Assembly: GCF_041820985.1 (NCBI RefSeq)
Contig: NZ_JBGUAU010000006.1
Location: 147,095-211,094 of the forward strand
Length of the DNA: 64,000 nt
Origin: Evansella sp041820985
Lineage (GTDB): Bacteria > Bacillota > Bacilli > Bacillales > Salisediminibacteriaceae
Reading direction: 5' to 3'
Both the position numbers and the translations under genes were made by a program. Positions 43,576-52,755 of this stretch are shown one piece after another; the first letter of the stretch is position 1, and every line of letters begins with the position of its first letter. Under the pieces are notes generated by a model. The model did not search any database. It was not told the origin of the DNA and saw only the letters and a program-made list of their open reading frames with translations.

Positions 43576-43613
43576 TAAAAAGACCAAGGTAAATGAAATA
43601 AAACCTTGGTCTT
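43576..43613 (-). terminator. Terminator of the molybdenum hydroxylase operon
   Basis: AAGACCAAGGT pairs perfectly with ACCTTGGTCTT around twelve bases and continues into TTTTTAT on the reverse strand, 18 bases past the stop at 43631. Confidence 0.88.
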
Positions 43614-43630
43614 ATATTTATATGAATAGA

Positions 43631-44089
43631 TCACTTTTTTTCATGTAACACAGACTTCACAGCGGCTTCAATTTCCTCATATCCCGTGCACCTACATATA
43701 TTCGATTTCAACCAGTTCTTAATCATGCCGTTATCTGCATCTGGATGATTTTGTATAAGAGAATGACTATTCATGATAAAACCAGGAGTACAATAACCGC
43801 ATTGAAAAGCAAAATGTTCAACAAAAGCCCTTTGAATTGGTGTATCTTTTAATCCTTCAATTGTAGTGATCTCTTTATCAATCGCTTCAATGGCAAGCAT
43901 GAGACATGATTTCATAGGAATATTATCAATGGTAACAGTACATGCACCACAATCTCCGTTTAAACATCCAGGCTTAGACCCTGTTAAACCCAATTTTTCT
44001 CTTAAAACATAGAGAAGTGTTTCAGAAGGACGGATAGTCACTTGTTGCTCTTCCCCATTTACATGGAGAATAACAGATTGTAACGACAT
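43631..44089 (-). CDS. Molybdenum hydroxylase small subunit, two [2Fe-2S] clusters (XdhC/PucE/CoxS-type)
   Basis: The protein is 152 aa. A plant-type ferredoxin cluster is at CLNGDCGAC with a later Cys (SCLML), and the second cluster is at CGYCTPGF and CRCTGY. All eight cysteines are present. It passes electrons from the molybdenum site to FAD in xanthine-dehydrogenase-like enzymes. The start shares one base with the stop of the FAD subunit (TAATG), behind GGAGG. Length is normal for the family. Confidence 0.93.
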   Translation of the reverse strand: MSLQSVILHVNGEEQQVTIRPSETLLYVLREKLGLTGSKPGCLNGDCGACTVTIDNIPMKSCLMLAIEAIDKEITTIEGLKDTPIQRAFVEHFAFQCGYCTPGFIMNSHSLIQNHPDADNGMIKNWLKSNICRCTGYEEIEAAVKSVLHEKK

Positions 44090-44922
44090 TATGACACCTC
44101 CAATGCTTGTAAAATATCGTGTAATACGTTACTTAACACAAATAATCTATATTTATCTGATGCTTCTGTATCTGATAAAATTGGTTCTGGTAATTTCGTC
44201 ATAGCTAATTTAATTCGTTGATCTATGGAAACAGATCGATTGTTTAATGTTTCTTCCATTTCTCTAGAACGAAAAGGAAACGGGCATAATCCACTGATAG
44301 CAACTCGTACGTTGCTATTTATTTTTAATGCGGATGCAGTGATAACAGGGTACCCAGACTCCCATTGTTTTTGCCGTTTGATTGTAATGTGTGGTGCTGT
44401 TACATATTTTTTCTCTGTTACAACCTGAACTAATAAATCTCCCTCTTTTTTCTTTAACTCTTCATTGAAAATTTCATTGATGTTATATGCTTGAATTCCA
44501 TCTTCCTCTGCAATAAATACCACACTATCAGCTAACAAAAAAGGTAAAACAGCTTCTCGATAGAATATATCCCCACATATATTTCCACCTAATGTGATTT
44601 TTGTTCTAGAAGTATGATCACCAACTTCACTACTTACTTTTGATAATAAAGGGAAAATATCACTACCTTCTATTTCTGCTAATGTTATGGCAGATCCCAA
44701 GTATAAATTGTCATGTTCAAAGTCCATCGTACAACATTCTGGAATACTTTTAATATCGATTACTGAATCCGCATATAAATAATTTAATCTACCAAGGGTA
44801 ATAATTTCTGTTCCACCAGAAAAATACATGGGAGATTTCCCTGTTCGTTTTAACACTTTAAATTGATTTACTGCTTCCTCCATCGATGAAGGCTTATAAT
44901 AATCAAAATCGAAAGCAAGCAT
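44089..44922 (-). CDS. Molybdenum hydroxylase FAD subunit (PucC/CoxM-type)
   Basis: The protein is 277 aa. It starts FDYYKPSSMEEAVNQF, with FAD-binding YFSGGTEI and LGGNICGD (the TxGGN-like and GD motifs) and a CO-dehydrogenase flavoprotein C-terminal domain. The frame is open to 45006, but ATG 44922 has AAAGGAGG upstream and overlaps the large-subunit stop by one base. It is the middle gene of three coupled subunits. In CO dehydrogenase-like enzymes it oxidises via FAD and passes electrons to NAD or another acceptor. Confidence 0.93.
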   Translation of the reverse strand: MLAFDFDYYKPSSMEEAVNQFKVLKRTGKSPMYFSGGTEIITLGRLNYLYADSVIDIKSIPECCTMDFEHDNLYLGSAITLAEIEGSDIFPLLSKVSSEVGDHTSRTKITLGGNICGDIFYREAVLPFLLADSVVFIAEEDGIQAYNINEIFNEELKKKEGDLLVQVVTEKKYVTAPHITIKRQKQWESGYPVITASALKINSNVRVAISGLCPFPFRSREMEETLNNRSVSIDQRIKLAMTKLPEPILSDTEASDKYRLFVLSNVLHDILQALEVS

Positions 44923-47237
44923 TATAACCCCTCCTTTCTTCTCCAAATATATTCGGGGGTTAACGGCAAATGTTGAAGAGAAACTCCAGAGGCAATGGAT
45001 AAACAATTAGCCAATGCTGCTGGCATACCTAAAAGTCCTTGCTCCCCTACACCCCTTGCTCCAAAAGGAGAATCTAAATGGGGAGTTTCAATAAAATCAA
45101 CTATATATTCTGGATGCTCCCCATAATGTACAGGTCGATATGTACGCAATTGAGGGTTTAACACCCTTGCCTGTTCATCAAAAACAAAGCCTTCTCTTGC
45201 TCCAAATGCTAATCCCATACTCATTGCACCAGTTACTTGCCCTCTCGCGCCTTTATAATTAAGAACTTTTCCAATATCTAAAACTGAGACAGCTTTTATC
45301 ACTTTATACGTGTAATCTCGAGTGTTAAATTCTACTTCCACAGCTTGAGCACCTACCGCCCATTCTGGACCGGGTTTTCCGGCACCAGTTTCTGGATCTA
45401 AATGGGTCATATTTCGTTGAATATACGTTCCCCTACCAATAATTTGACCTCCAATTGCATTCCCGTTCGGATAAACATATCCGTAAGCTATCTCTCGAAA
45501 ATGCACTCCTAACTCGGGTTCTTCACGTAAAAAAACGCGACTATTGGCGACAACTAAATCATCTACATCAGCCCTTAATACTACAGATGCAATTTCTTTT
45601 AATTGGCATAGTGCATCATCCGCAGCAGCTAATACTGCTCTACCAGCTAAAAACGTTCCTCTACTTGCAACTGTCTTCCAGTGTTCAGGTGTTGATTGTG
45701 TGTCTACTCTCATCTGCACATGAATATTCTTTATATCCATTTCCATTTTTTCAGCTACCATTTGGGCCAGAACTGTCTTTGTACCTGTACCTATTTCTAC
45801 GACACCTGAGATTAGATTAATACTCCCGTCTTCGTTAAAAGTTAAAATGGCACCAGAACTTGAATCAGTTGGAATTGTAGAGTTTTTCCAAACACAACAA
45901 ACACCTTTTGCACGAATAATATGATCGCTTACTTTAACTACCTTCTCCTTGTCCCAATCAATTATTTTCCGTAATCGTTCTATACAAGCTGGAACATCTC
46001 CCACTGTACTTCGATTAAGCTTTACTTGGGTAGGTGTTCTATCCCCTGGTAATATGGCATTTTTCATACGCAGGTCAAGTGGATCCATTTCTAATTTATT
46101 TGACAACATATCCATTGCTCTCTCAAAAGCAAATAATACTTCTGTATGTGCAAACCCTCGGTATGGAGCTGGATAAGGATGGTTAGTGTAAACACTATAA
46201 GAATCACACCAAATATTTTCAATACAATAAGGACCCGTGCAATCAACTGCACCTGCACGGCTTAAGTGAACAGCTTTGTCTGAGTATGCACCACTATCAA
46301 ACAAATACGTAATTTCCGCTACTTTTAAACAACCATCTGAAGTACTTCCAAGTTTAATTTTGGCTTCTAGACCTACATGACCTGGAGAGGTAATCATATC
46401 TTCTTCACGAGAATTTACCATCTTAACTGGTCTTCCATCAACTGCTTTCGAAGCTAAATAAGCAAGTATTTCTAATTGAACAGATGCCTTTCCTCCATAT
46501 CCTCCACCTACGAGCGGTGTGTTTACAACCACTTTTCCTACATCAATATCAAAATACGTACTAATTAACTTTTTTATCATGAAGGGGGCTTGAGATGAAG
46601 ATTGTATATATACATATCCGTTTGGACGGATTTCTGCAGTTACGGCTCTTGTTTCCATAGCAATGTGATCTGATGGGGGAAATCCAAAAGTTGCCTCCAG
46701 CGTAACTTCACTTTCACTCCAGCCCTTTTCTTTTTGACCTTTTCTTATTTTCACATGATTTGCGATGTTAGATTTAGGAATAGGATTTACCCCTTCTTCT
46801 TTCTCATATTTACTAACATCATTGTGAAGAAGAGGAGCATTTTCTTCCAAAGCTTCACTAGGAGAATTAACAACTGGCAAGGGATCATATTCTATTTTAA
46901 TTAAACTTGCTGCTTGCTTTGCTACCTTTGGATTATCTGCGACTACTAACGCAACAACCTCACCATGAAAACGTACTTTATCAACAGCGATCGGTGGTCG
47001 ATCACGAATTTCTTCCCCCGTTAGAGGAAATTCTTCTCCAGCCAAAATTGCTCGAACCCCACGAACAGATCTAGCTTCTTTAGTATCTATAGACTTTATT
47101 TTTGCATGTGCAAAAGTAGAGATTACCGTTTTTGCATGGAACAAAGATCTTGAAGAATAATCTGCTGTATATTTCGCTCTTCCTGTCACCTTGTCATAAG
47201 ATTCCTGTCGTATTACACTTTTTCCAATTATACTCAA
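44922..47237 (-). CDS. Molybdenum hydroxylase large subunit, xanthine dehydrogenase type (PucD-like)
   Basis: This 771-aa protein binds the molybdopterin cofactor. It begins VIRQESYDKVTGRAKYTADY, the standard start. The molybdenum-site elements are GGGYGGKAS, APYRGFAHTE, GSGV-like VVEIGTGT and the catalytic Glu in GARGVGEQGLLG. The Arg-Gly-Phe loop lacks the Cys of true CO dehydrogenases, so a purine or other heterocycle hydroxylase is more likely. The start is TTG with GGGAGGGGAG upstream. It is the first gene of the operon, divergent from an APC permease. Maturation genes (XdhC type, pucA/B) are not in the window. Confidence 0.9.
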   Translation of the reverse strand: MSIIGKSVIRQESYDKVTGRAKYTADYSSRSLFHAKTVISTFAHAKIKSIDTKEARSVRGVRAILAGEEFPLTGEEIRDRPPIAVDKVRFHGEVVALVVADNPKVAKQAASLIKIEYDPLPVVNSPSEALEENAPLLHNDVSKYEKEEGVNPIPKSNIANHVKIRKGQKEKGWSESEVTLEATFGFPPSDHIAMETRAVTAEIRPNGYVYIQSSSQAPFMIKKLISTYFDIDVGKVVVNTPLVGGGYGGKASVQLEILAYLASKAVDGRPVKMVNSREEDMITSPGHVGLEAKIKLGSTSDGCLKVAEITYLFDSGAYSDKAVHLSRAGAVDCTGPYCIENIWCDSYSVYTNHPYPAPYRGFAHTEVLFAFERAMDMLSNKLEMDPLDLRMKNAILPGDRTPTQVKLNRSTVGDVPACIERLRKIIDWDKEKVVKVSDHIIRAKGVCCVWKNSTIPTDSSSGAILTFNEDGSINLISGVVEIGTGTKTVLAQMVAEKMEMDIKNIHVQMRVDTQSTPEHWKTVASRGTFLAGRAVLAAADDALCQLKEIASVVLRADVDDLVVANSRVFLREEPELGVHFREIAYGYVYPNGNAIGGQIIGRGTYIQRNMTHLDPETGAGKPGPEWAVGAQAVEVEFNTRDYTYKVIKAVSVLDIGKVLNYKGARGQVTGAMSMGLAFGAREGFVFDEQARVLNPQLRTYRPVHYGEHPEYIVDFIETPHLDSPFGARGVGEQGLLGMPAALANCLSIASGVSLQHLPLTPEYIWRRKEGL

Positions 47238-47409
47238 ATAACTCCCCTCCCGTACGATGCTCTTAAAAATATATTAAGGAACTAGGGCAATTAACCCTTT
47301 TTTCTCGAAATTTTTAAAAATGATAGAAATATCTTAACTAACAAGAAAATACATAAAACTCCTTCAATCTTCTAACAATAAATGAAGGAATTTAGAGCGG
47401 AGGATGGAA

Positions 47410-48783
47410 ATGAAGACAAATGCGAAAGAGAAACAAGAAAAGCCACTAAAATGGTGGCAATTATCTTTACTTGGTATTGCCTGTACAATTGGTACAGGTT
47501 TCTTTCTTGGATCAAGCATTGCTATTTCTATGGCTGGCCCCTCTGTCATTTTCTCCTTTATATTAGCTGCCTTAGGAACTTATTTTGTTTATGAAGCACT
47601 TGCTAAAATGACGATTGCCAATCCTCAAAAAGGTTCCTTCCGAACATATGCGAAAAAAGCGTATGGTCGATGGGCGGGTTTTAGTTGTGGTTGGGTGTAT
47701 TGGGCTTCTGAGATGTTAATCATTGGAAGTCAAATGACTGCACTTTCCATCTTTACACGTTTTTGGTTTCCTGGAATACCGCTATGGATATTTGCCAGTG
47801 TATATGCCTTATTGGGTTTTGTTGTTATATTAACTGGTACTAAAGGTTTTGACCGGATTGAAAATTTATTAGCAGTGTTAAAAATTGCTGCAATTTTGAT
47901 GTTTATTATTTTGGCGACTTTAGCACTTTTTGGAATATTTGGTGGGAATAAAGAAGTGTCTTTCCCAACTACCTTTGATTCCTTTTTTCCTAATGGTTTT
48001 AGAGGAATTTTACCTTCTTTCATCTATGGTTTTTATGGATTCGCTGGAATTGAAATTATAGGTCTACTAGCAATTCGTCTGGAAAAAATGGAAGAAGCAA
48101 CAAAAGCAGGTAAGGTGATGTTATTTACCTTAGCCATCATTTATGTATCTTCTATTGGACTAGCATTAATTATGGTTCCTTGGAAAGACTTCACAACAAG
48201 TGAAAGTCCTTTTGTTCAAGCGTTAAGCGAGTATGCCTTACCATTTGTGCCTCATGTGTTTAATGGTGTTTTTATTATCGCTGGATTCTCTACAATGGTT
48301 GCATCGTTATTTGCTGTTATTCGAATCTTAGTTACATTAGGTGAAGATCGTGATGCACCAGCTGTTTTAGCTAAAAAAATAAAAAAGGTCATTGCATTAC
48401 CTGCTATTGCCGTCACACTTCTCGGTGTAATAATCTCTGTAATTTTGTCTCTTCTTTTACCAGGAAATATTTATGAATACTTTACTACTGCAGCAGGATT
48501 GATGCTTCTGTATAACTGGTTCTTTATTCTTGGGTCTTATGGTAGACTCCACGAAATGACTACACTTGATAATGTAAAGCGTGCCTTTGGTTTCTTATTG
48601 GTCTTACTAGCCATAAGTGGCACATTATTTCATGGAACGAGTAGACCTGGATTTTACGTTAGTATTATATTTATTGTTGTGATAGCTATCGTCACATTGT
48701 TTATGCGTCATTTTTGGAAGAAAAATCCACCAGATCCAAAAGAGGAAGCTCCTGATTCCATATTTACGAAAATAAAACTTTAG
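47410..48783 (+). CDS. APC-family amino acid permease
   Basis: The protein is 457 aa with twelve transmembrane helices. The helix 1 motif GIACTIGTGFFLGSSIAI is the substrate-binding GTG break of APC transporters, and GFAGIEIIGLLA corresponds to helix 6. The substrate is not evident; B. subtilis YbgF/YdgF-type permeases are similar. ATG 47410 is preferred, since GGAGG immediately precedes the earlier ATG 47404. It is divergent from the molybdenum hydroxylase operon. An inverted repeat CCTTCA/TGAAGG at 47362-47389 lies in the 172-base gap. Its end overlaps the convergent LysE gene by 20 bases. Confidence 0.87.
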   Translation: MKTNAKEKQEKPLKWWQLSLLGIACTIGTGFFLGSSIAISMAGPSVIFSFILAALGTYFVYEALAKMTIANPQKGSFRTYAKKAYGRWAGFSCGWVYWASEMLIIGSQMTALSIFTRFWFPGIPLWIFASVYALLGFVVILTGTKGFDRIENLLAVLKIAAILMFIILATLALFGIFGGNKEVSFPTTFDSFFPNGFRGILPSFIYGFYGFAGIEIIGLLAIRLEKMEEATKAGKVMLFTLAIIYVSSIGLALIMVPWKDFTTSESPFVQALSEYALPFVPHVFNGVFIIAGFSTMVASLFAVIRILVTLGEDRDAPAVLAKKIKKVIALPAIAVTLLGVIISVILSLLLPGNIYEYFTTAAGLMLLYNWFFILGSYGRLHEMTTLDNVKRAFGFLLVLLAISGTLFHGTSRPGFYVSIIFIVVIAIVTLFMRHFWKKNPPDPKEEAPDSIFTKIKL

Positions 48784-49393
48784 CAGCCTGAATACCAAAA
48801 TATACGCCAAAGCCGATCAATGATAAACCTGACAAAAAAGAAATAATTTTCAATAATTTAGTAGTTAAAAATTTTCGCATAGTGCTTGCTAAGCTCGCCA
48901 TCGTGATATCCCATACAGTAATACCTATAAATATGGCGGTAACGTAAAGGATCACTTCTGTTGTTCCAAAGGACGTTACCGTTTTTGCTAATATCGAACC
49001 GAAAATTCCTAACCAAAAAAGAATTGTTATTGGATTAAATAAGGACATAAAGAATCCTGCTAAGAAAGATTTGAGATGAGATTCTTCTTTGGATCTCGTC
49101 TCATCCATAGAAATATTGCTGGCTCCAGATAAGCTTTCAATTCCAGTATAAACAAGCACAAAGAATCCAAATAGCCATAAAAATGATTGAATAAATGGTA
49201 TTTCAATTAAGTGATATACCCCTACAAATACAAGAAACATATATATAGCATCTGCTACCGTAGCTCCTAACCCCACGAGCCACGCATGGAGAAATCCATT
49301 TTTAATACCTCGATCAATTTGTGCTGCATTAACAGGCCCAATTGGAGCGGCTAAAGATAATCCTAAAAAAATATATGTGAAAAAAACACTCAT
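48764..49393 (-). CDS. LysE-family amino acid/metabolite exporter
   Basis: This 209-aa protein has six transmembrane helices. The family start FLGLSLAAPIGPVNAAQIDRGIKNGF and the GFFMSLFNPITILFWLGIFG block are typical of LysE/RhtB exporters. ATG 49393 follows GGGGGATG, and the conserved first helix begins right there, so the upstream residues to 49441 are not included. The 3' end overlaps the APC permease end on the opposite strand. Cargo is unknown. An importer and an exporter of amino-acid type thus lie back to back. Confidence 0.9.
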   Translation of the reverse strand: MSVFFTYIFLGLSLAAPIGPVNAAQIDRGIKNGFLHAWLVGLGATVADAIYMFLVFVGVYHLIEIPFIQSFLWLFGFFVLVYTGIESLSGASNISMDETRSKEESHLKSFLAGFFMSLFNPITILFWLGIFGSILAKTVTSFGTTEVILYVTAIFIGITVWDITMASLASTMRKFLTTKLLKIISFLSGLSLIGFGVYFGIQAAKVLFS

Positions 49394-49481
49394 ATAACAT
49401 CCCCCAAAGACATTTTTATGGACAAGAAATTGCTTGTACATATCTATTCTCTAATCAGGAAATTTACTACAAAAAAATATA

Positions 49482-49507
49482 CGACTCAAAAGATTTTTTT
49501 GAGTCGC
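49482..49507 (-). terminator. Terminator of the Asn-rich small gene
   Basis: CGACTCAAAA pairs with TTTTTTTGAGTCG around a two- to three-base loop and runs into ATATTTTTTT on the reverse strand, 26 bases beyond the stop at 49533. Confidence 0.85.
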
Positions 49508-49532
49508 ATACGAAAATGTTAAAATTTATTAG

Positions 49533-49697
49533 CTAGCAGTTGCGATTGTTTCGGCGATTTTGATTGTTATAATCTTGTGCAGAATTTTCATTGCCTAATT
49601 CAGTATTTAAATTATCTACATTTAATTCGTTATTATTGTTGTTATTGTTTCTGTTGTTATTATTGTTGTGAGCTTGACGGTTATTGTTGTTTGCCAT
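49533..49697 (-). CDS. Asn-rich 54-aa protein, possible gamma-type small acid-soluble spore protein
   Basis: The product starts MANNNNRQAHNNNNN and continues with runs of Asn, then NTELGNENSAQDYNNQN, and ends RRNNRNC. The last part recalls the FGTEFASETNAQQVRKQNQ repeats of gamma-type SASPs, which store amino acids in spores. However, Gln is replaced by Asn and only one degenerate unit is visible, so that identity is tentative. AAGGGG precedes ATG 49697 by eleven bases, and a clean terminator follows. It is shorter than common gene-calling cutoffs. Confidence 0.65.
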   Translation of the reverse strand: MANNNNRQAHNNNNNRNNNNNNNELNVDNLNTELGNENSAQDYNNQNRRNNRNC

Positions 49698-49877
49698 AGT
49701 ATCATTCGCCCCTTCATTCTTATTTGTTCAACTGAACTTTTATAGTATTACCTGAGCAAAAGGAAAAAATGGAGGGATATATTGTTATTGTATTGGTTCC
49801 AAATGGCTAACATATTTTACAATCGTAACAATACATTATAAAAGGACAACCCAAAATCAATAAAGAGGTGCATTATA

Positions 49878-49943
49878 ATGAATGATGCAAGAATTACTTT
49901 TACATACATATCTTTAAGGAAAAACTGTGAAAAAGTTTGTTGA
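49878..49943 (+). CDS. Possible 21-codon upstream ORF overlapping the YitT-type gene
   Basis: AAAGAGGTG lies seven to eight bases before ATG 49878. The frame reads MNDARITFTYISLRKNCEKV plus a final Cys, then TGA at 49941-49943, which is 16 bases inside the next gene in another frame. It could couple translation to the GTG start at 49927. No family is recognised. Confidence 0.35.
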   Translation: MNDARITFTYISLRKNCEKVC

Positions 49944-50559
49944 GCAATATACAAATATAAGTATTGCGGCAATTATTCAAGGAATAGCTATGGCACTTTT
50001 TCTTTTTCCAAACTCAATTCCTTCAGGTGGAGCTGGTGGACTTGCTGTTTTACTTAATTATTGGTTTAGTATTCCTTTGAGTCTTGCTTTATGGTTTGTC
50101 AATTTTTCTATGTTGGTAATAGCTATTTATTGGTTGGGGAACGCGAGTGCACTCGGTACTATGTATGGAATTTCAATCACCTCATTAACAATATTTTTCT
50201 TTGAATCCAAATTATACGAACTCTCGTCTCCTTTTACTATTTGGATTGACTTCATTATTGGTTCTATTATTTTAGGAATAGGGGTAGGCATATTGCTTCG
50301 ACACGATGTTTCCAATGGTGGGATGGGTGTTTTAGCATTAATATATTCGAAATACAGGGATGTTCCTCCTGGAAAGCCATTGTTACTAATCAATGGTTGC
50401 ATTTTTATATTAACTGGCTCCATTATCGATTGGAGGATAGTTATTCTTGCAATAATTTCTCAGTGGATTTCTACTAGAGTAGTTGATATTATCCATCAAA
50501 TTAAAATAACAACAGCAGCATCAGATAATTTACCTACTATGGCATGGTACAAAAAGTAA
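49927..50559 (+). CDS. YitT-family membrane protein without DUF2179 domain (YitE-like)
   Basis: The protein is 210 aa with five or six transmembrane helices. The family glycine motifs are FPNSIPSGGAGGLAVLL and LRHDVSNGGMGVLALI, the paired repeats of the YitT/DUF161 fold. The usual C-terminal DUF2179 is absent, as in B. subtilis YitE. The function of the family is unsettled. The start is GTG with AAGGA six bases upstream, inside the possible leader ORF at 49878. It is a single gene with no clear terminator in the 186-base gap that follows. Confidence 0.85.
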   Translation: MKKFVEQYTNISIAAIIQGIAMALFLFPNSIPSGGAGGLAVLLNYWFSIPLSLALWFVNFSMLVIAIYWLGNASALGTMYGISITSLTIFFFESKLYELSSPFTIWIDFIIGSIILGIGVGILLRHDVSNGGMGVLALIYSKYRDVPPGKPLLLINGCIFILTGSIIDWRIVILAIISQWISTRVVDIIHQIKITTAASDNLPTMAWYKK

Positions 50560-50745
50560 AAAACTATTGAATAAATATGGTGTAATTTATTGAAGAAAGA
50601 GCATTTTTTTCTCAAATTAAATTTATCACGGTTATTTGATTCAAAGCATAATATTCGGGTTTGCATGGTTATACTCCAATTATTTTTCCAATAACTTCCC
50701 TCAATAAAAGCTAACTTAACTATTCACATATATAATTTTTCTTTT

Positions 50746-51039
50746 TTACTCTTTTTCCATTTCCATCTCTACTTTTTTTCCGCCAATGGATAAATACGTA
50801 TAAACTTCTAGCTCAGGTTTAATTTTCATTAACCCTTGTAAATACGGTTTTACTAAATCCTTAAAATCTTCTGATACACCCTCTTCTTCTAGTGATCCGT
50901 ATACATACATTTTTTTCTTGTTCTCTTCTAATAAAAACGCTAAGTAACCAACTGCTTTATTATGGTCCGTTACAATATTTAACACTTGTGCATCATCCTT
51001 TAAAAATTCTGGGGAAAAATATATTTGCAATTTCAACAT
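50746..51039 (-). CDS. Hypothetical 97-aa protein co-transcribed with an MFS pump
   Basis: This small soluble protein reads LQIYFSPEFLKDDAQVLNIV, with later KKMYVYGSLEEEGVSEDFKDL, and a charged end. It looks like an alternating alpha/beta fold. The family is not recognised. It begins only about ten bases after the MFS stop, so it is almost certainly in that operon. The start is uncertain: ATG 51039 abuts GGAG, while TTG 51030 has that site at nine bases and may be the true start. Confidence 0.65.
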   Translation of the reverse strand: MLKLQIYFSPEFLKDDAQVLNIVTDHNKAVGYLAFLLEENKKKMYVYGSLEEEGVSEDFKDLVKPYLQGLMKIKPELEVYTYLSIGGKKVEMEMEKE

Positions 51040-51048
51040 CTCCAATCT

Positions 51049-52305
51049 TTATTCTGTAGTTAACTGAAATTTCTTAAACAACGTAGTAGTATTCTCGTCC
51101 TTTTCTTGAGAACTTTCCTTTGCATGAATCAATAGTAGGCAAAGTAATCCCACTAATAAAGTTAAACCTGCAGTTGAATAAAATATCCCTTTTCTTGACC
51201 ATTCCATCAGCCATCCATATACAGGAGGCCCCATTGCCACCCCTAGAAATCGAACAGAGCCGTATAAAGAAGTTACAAAGCCTCTTCTTGCTTTTCCTAC
51301 CGACCCAGTTATCAAACTATTCAAGCAAGGCAATACCAATCCAGTGCCAATACTGCTAACTACTAAAACCGAAATAAATGGAATAAGCTGTGTGAAGAAA
51401 ACAAGTGTGGCAAATGATGCTGTCATAAGGAAAAATCCTATTACAATGCACGTTTTCATCTTCTTTAAGTTTTTTCCTATTTTGCTTCCAGTTATGTAAG
51501 AGGTAGTCATCATACATAAAAGCGGGATAGCTAAAATAACTCCTTTTAAAACCCCAACAGTGTCATATCTTGTTTCCAGAATATCTGACAAGTAAAACAA
51601 GATGCCGAACAATGTAAATAAACATGTAGCACCTGCCAAGTAAGCTGTGAATAACCACCTTCCTTCCTGATGAAATACAGAAAATAATCCTTTTACGTAT
51701 TTACCTATAGGTGGTGCTTCTTTTTTCTTCTTCTTCTCTTTAATAAAGAAAATACAAAGTACTATTGAAATAATACAAAACACAGGAAATCCTAAAAAAG
51801 GTCCATACCAAATTAACAGTGCTAAAAGAGATCCAACGATAGGAGATAGAACTTTCCCAAAGCCATTTGAAGCTTCCACTAAACCTAAGACTTTACTTTG
51901 TTCCCCACCTTTAAATAGATCTCCCGTTAGTGCCATTGCAATTGGAGCAGTTCCTGCTGCACCAATGCCTTGGAATGCTCGTCCAACAATAATCCAAATG
52001 TATGGAGAAGTGAACAAAGCTGCGGCAACGCCTGCCAATAAACCTCCAATACCGTAAAGAAACAGTGCTGGAACAATGATGACCTTTCTTGAGAATCGGT
52101 CAGATAGGTACCCAAATATTGGGATAAATAGTGCTGCAGCCACAGAAAAAATGGTGATCGTTAGGCTTACCTGAAATGGACTTATATTTAATTCAGACTG
52201 CATTCTAGGTAAGATTGGTATTAACATTGAATTACCAAGTGTCATAATGAGGGGGATCGAACTTATAGCTAATATATCAAGCCCTTTATTTACTTTTGTG
52301 GCCAA
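51049..52305 (-). CDS. MFS drug-efflux transporter (DHA1 type, YfmO/YitG-like)
   Basis: This 418-aa protein has twelve transmembrane helices. Motif A, GYLSDRFSRKVIIVPA, sits between helices 2 and 3. The drug-efflux motif C region is GNSMLIPILPRM in helix 1 and VEASNGFGKVLSPIVGSLLA in helix 5. These mark proton-coupled drug antiporters of the 12-helix DHA1 group. The start is TTG with AAGGAAG upstream. It is followed at once by the small unknown gene. No regulator is adjacent. Substrate is unknown. Confidence 0.88.
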   Translation of the reverse strand: MATKVNKGLDILAISSIPLIMTLGNSMLIPILPRMQSELNISPFQVSLTITIFSVAAALFIPIFGYLSDRFSRKVIIVPALFLYGIGGLLAGVAAALFTSPYIWIIVGRAFQGIGAAGTAPIAMALTGDLFKGGEQSKVLGLVEASNGFGKVLSPIVGSLLALLIWYGPFLGFPVFCIISIVLCIFFIKEKKKKKEAPPIGKYVKGLFSVFHQEGRWLFTAYLAGATCLFTLFGILFYLSDILETRYDTVGVLKGVILAIPLLCMMTTSYITGSKIGKNLKKMKTCIVIGFFLMTASFATLVFFTQLIPFISVLVVSSIGTGLVLPCLNSLITGSVGKARRGFVTSLYGSVRFLGVAMGPPVYGWLMEWSRKGIFYSTAGLTLLVGLLCLLLIHAKESSQEKDENTTTLFKKFQLTTE

Positions 52306-52414
52306 ATGAAAAGCACTTCCTTCATTTATATATTCTTAACTATTATTAAGATGGCGATACTTTTTTGATTACATACATACTAAATATCGGCAAAATTTTA
52401 AACTAGTTGGTAGA

Positions 52415-52460
52415 ATAAAAAACCGTTGATGAAATAAGGGCTATCTTCTTCAACGGTTTT
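52415..52460 (-). terminator. Terminator of the 51-aa membrane peptide gene
   Basis: AAAACCGTTGA pairs with TCAACGGTTTT, with inner GAAGA/TTTC partial pairing, and is followed by a T-run on the reverse strand. It lies just past the stop at 52468. Confidence 0.85.
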
Positions 52461-52467
52461 AGTATTT

Positions 52468-52623
52468 CTATAATAAAAATGATAATGCAATGAGAACTAC
52501 AGAGAATTGAAATAACATTTCTAACCAATCTTGTGACTTCCTATTAAGTAAATGAACAAAGCGAACTCCACAACGTATTGCAATAAAAACCCAAGCTAAT
52601 GTAATTAGTACACTTGGAATCAT
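52468..52623 (-). CDS. Small two-helix membrane protein (51 aa)
   Basis: It reads MIPSVLITLAWVFIAIRCG, then a short basic loop (NRKSQDW) and a second helix, FQFSVVLIALSFLL. Both ends would face the same side. GGGAGGAG lies before ATG 52623, so the longer reading to 52665 is rejected. Family and function are not recognised. It has its own terminator and a strong ribosome site, so it is likely real. Confidence 0.68.
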   Translation of the reverse strand: MIPSVLITLAWVFIAIRCGVRFVHLLNRKSQDWLEMLFQFSVVLIALSFLL

Positions 52624-52755
52624 TTTACACTCCTCCCTTTTTATGAACCACAAAAAAAGAAGCAATTTTCGTCATTGCTCCTTACAATTCTATTCGCGGA
52701 TTATTAATATTGAACTTATTTCTTAGGATTAAAATGTCTCCCCTAAAAAAAATAG

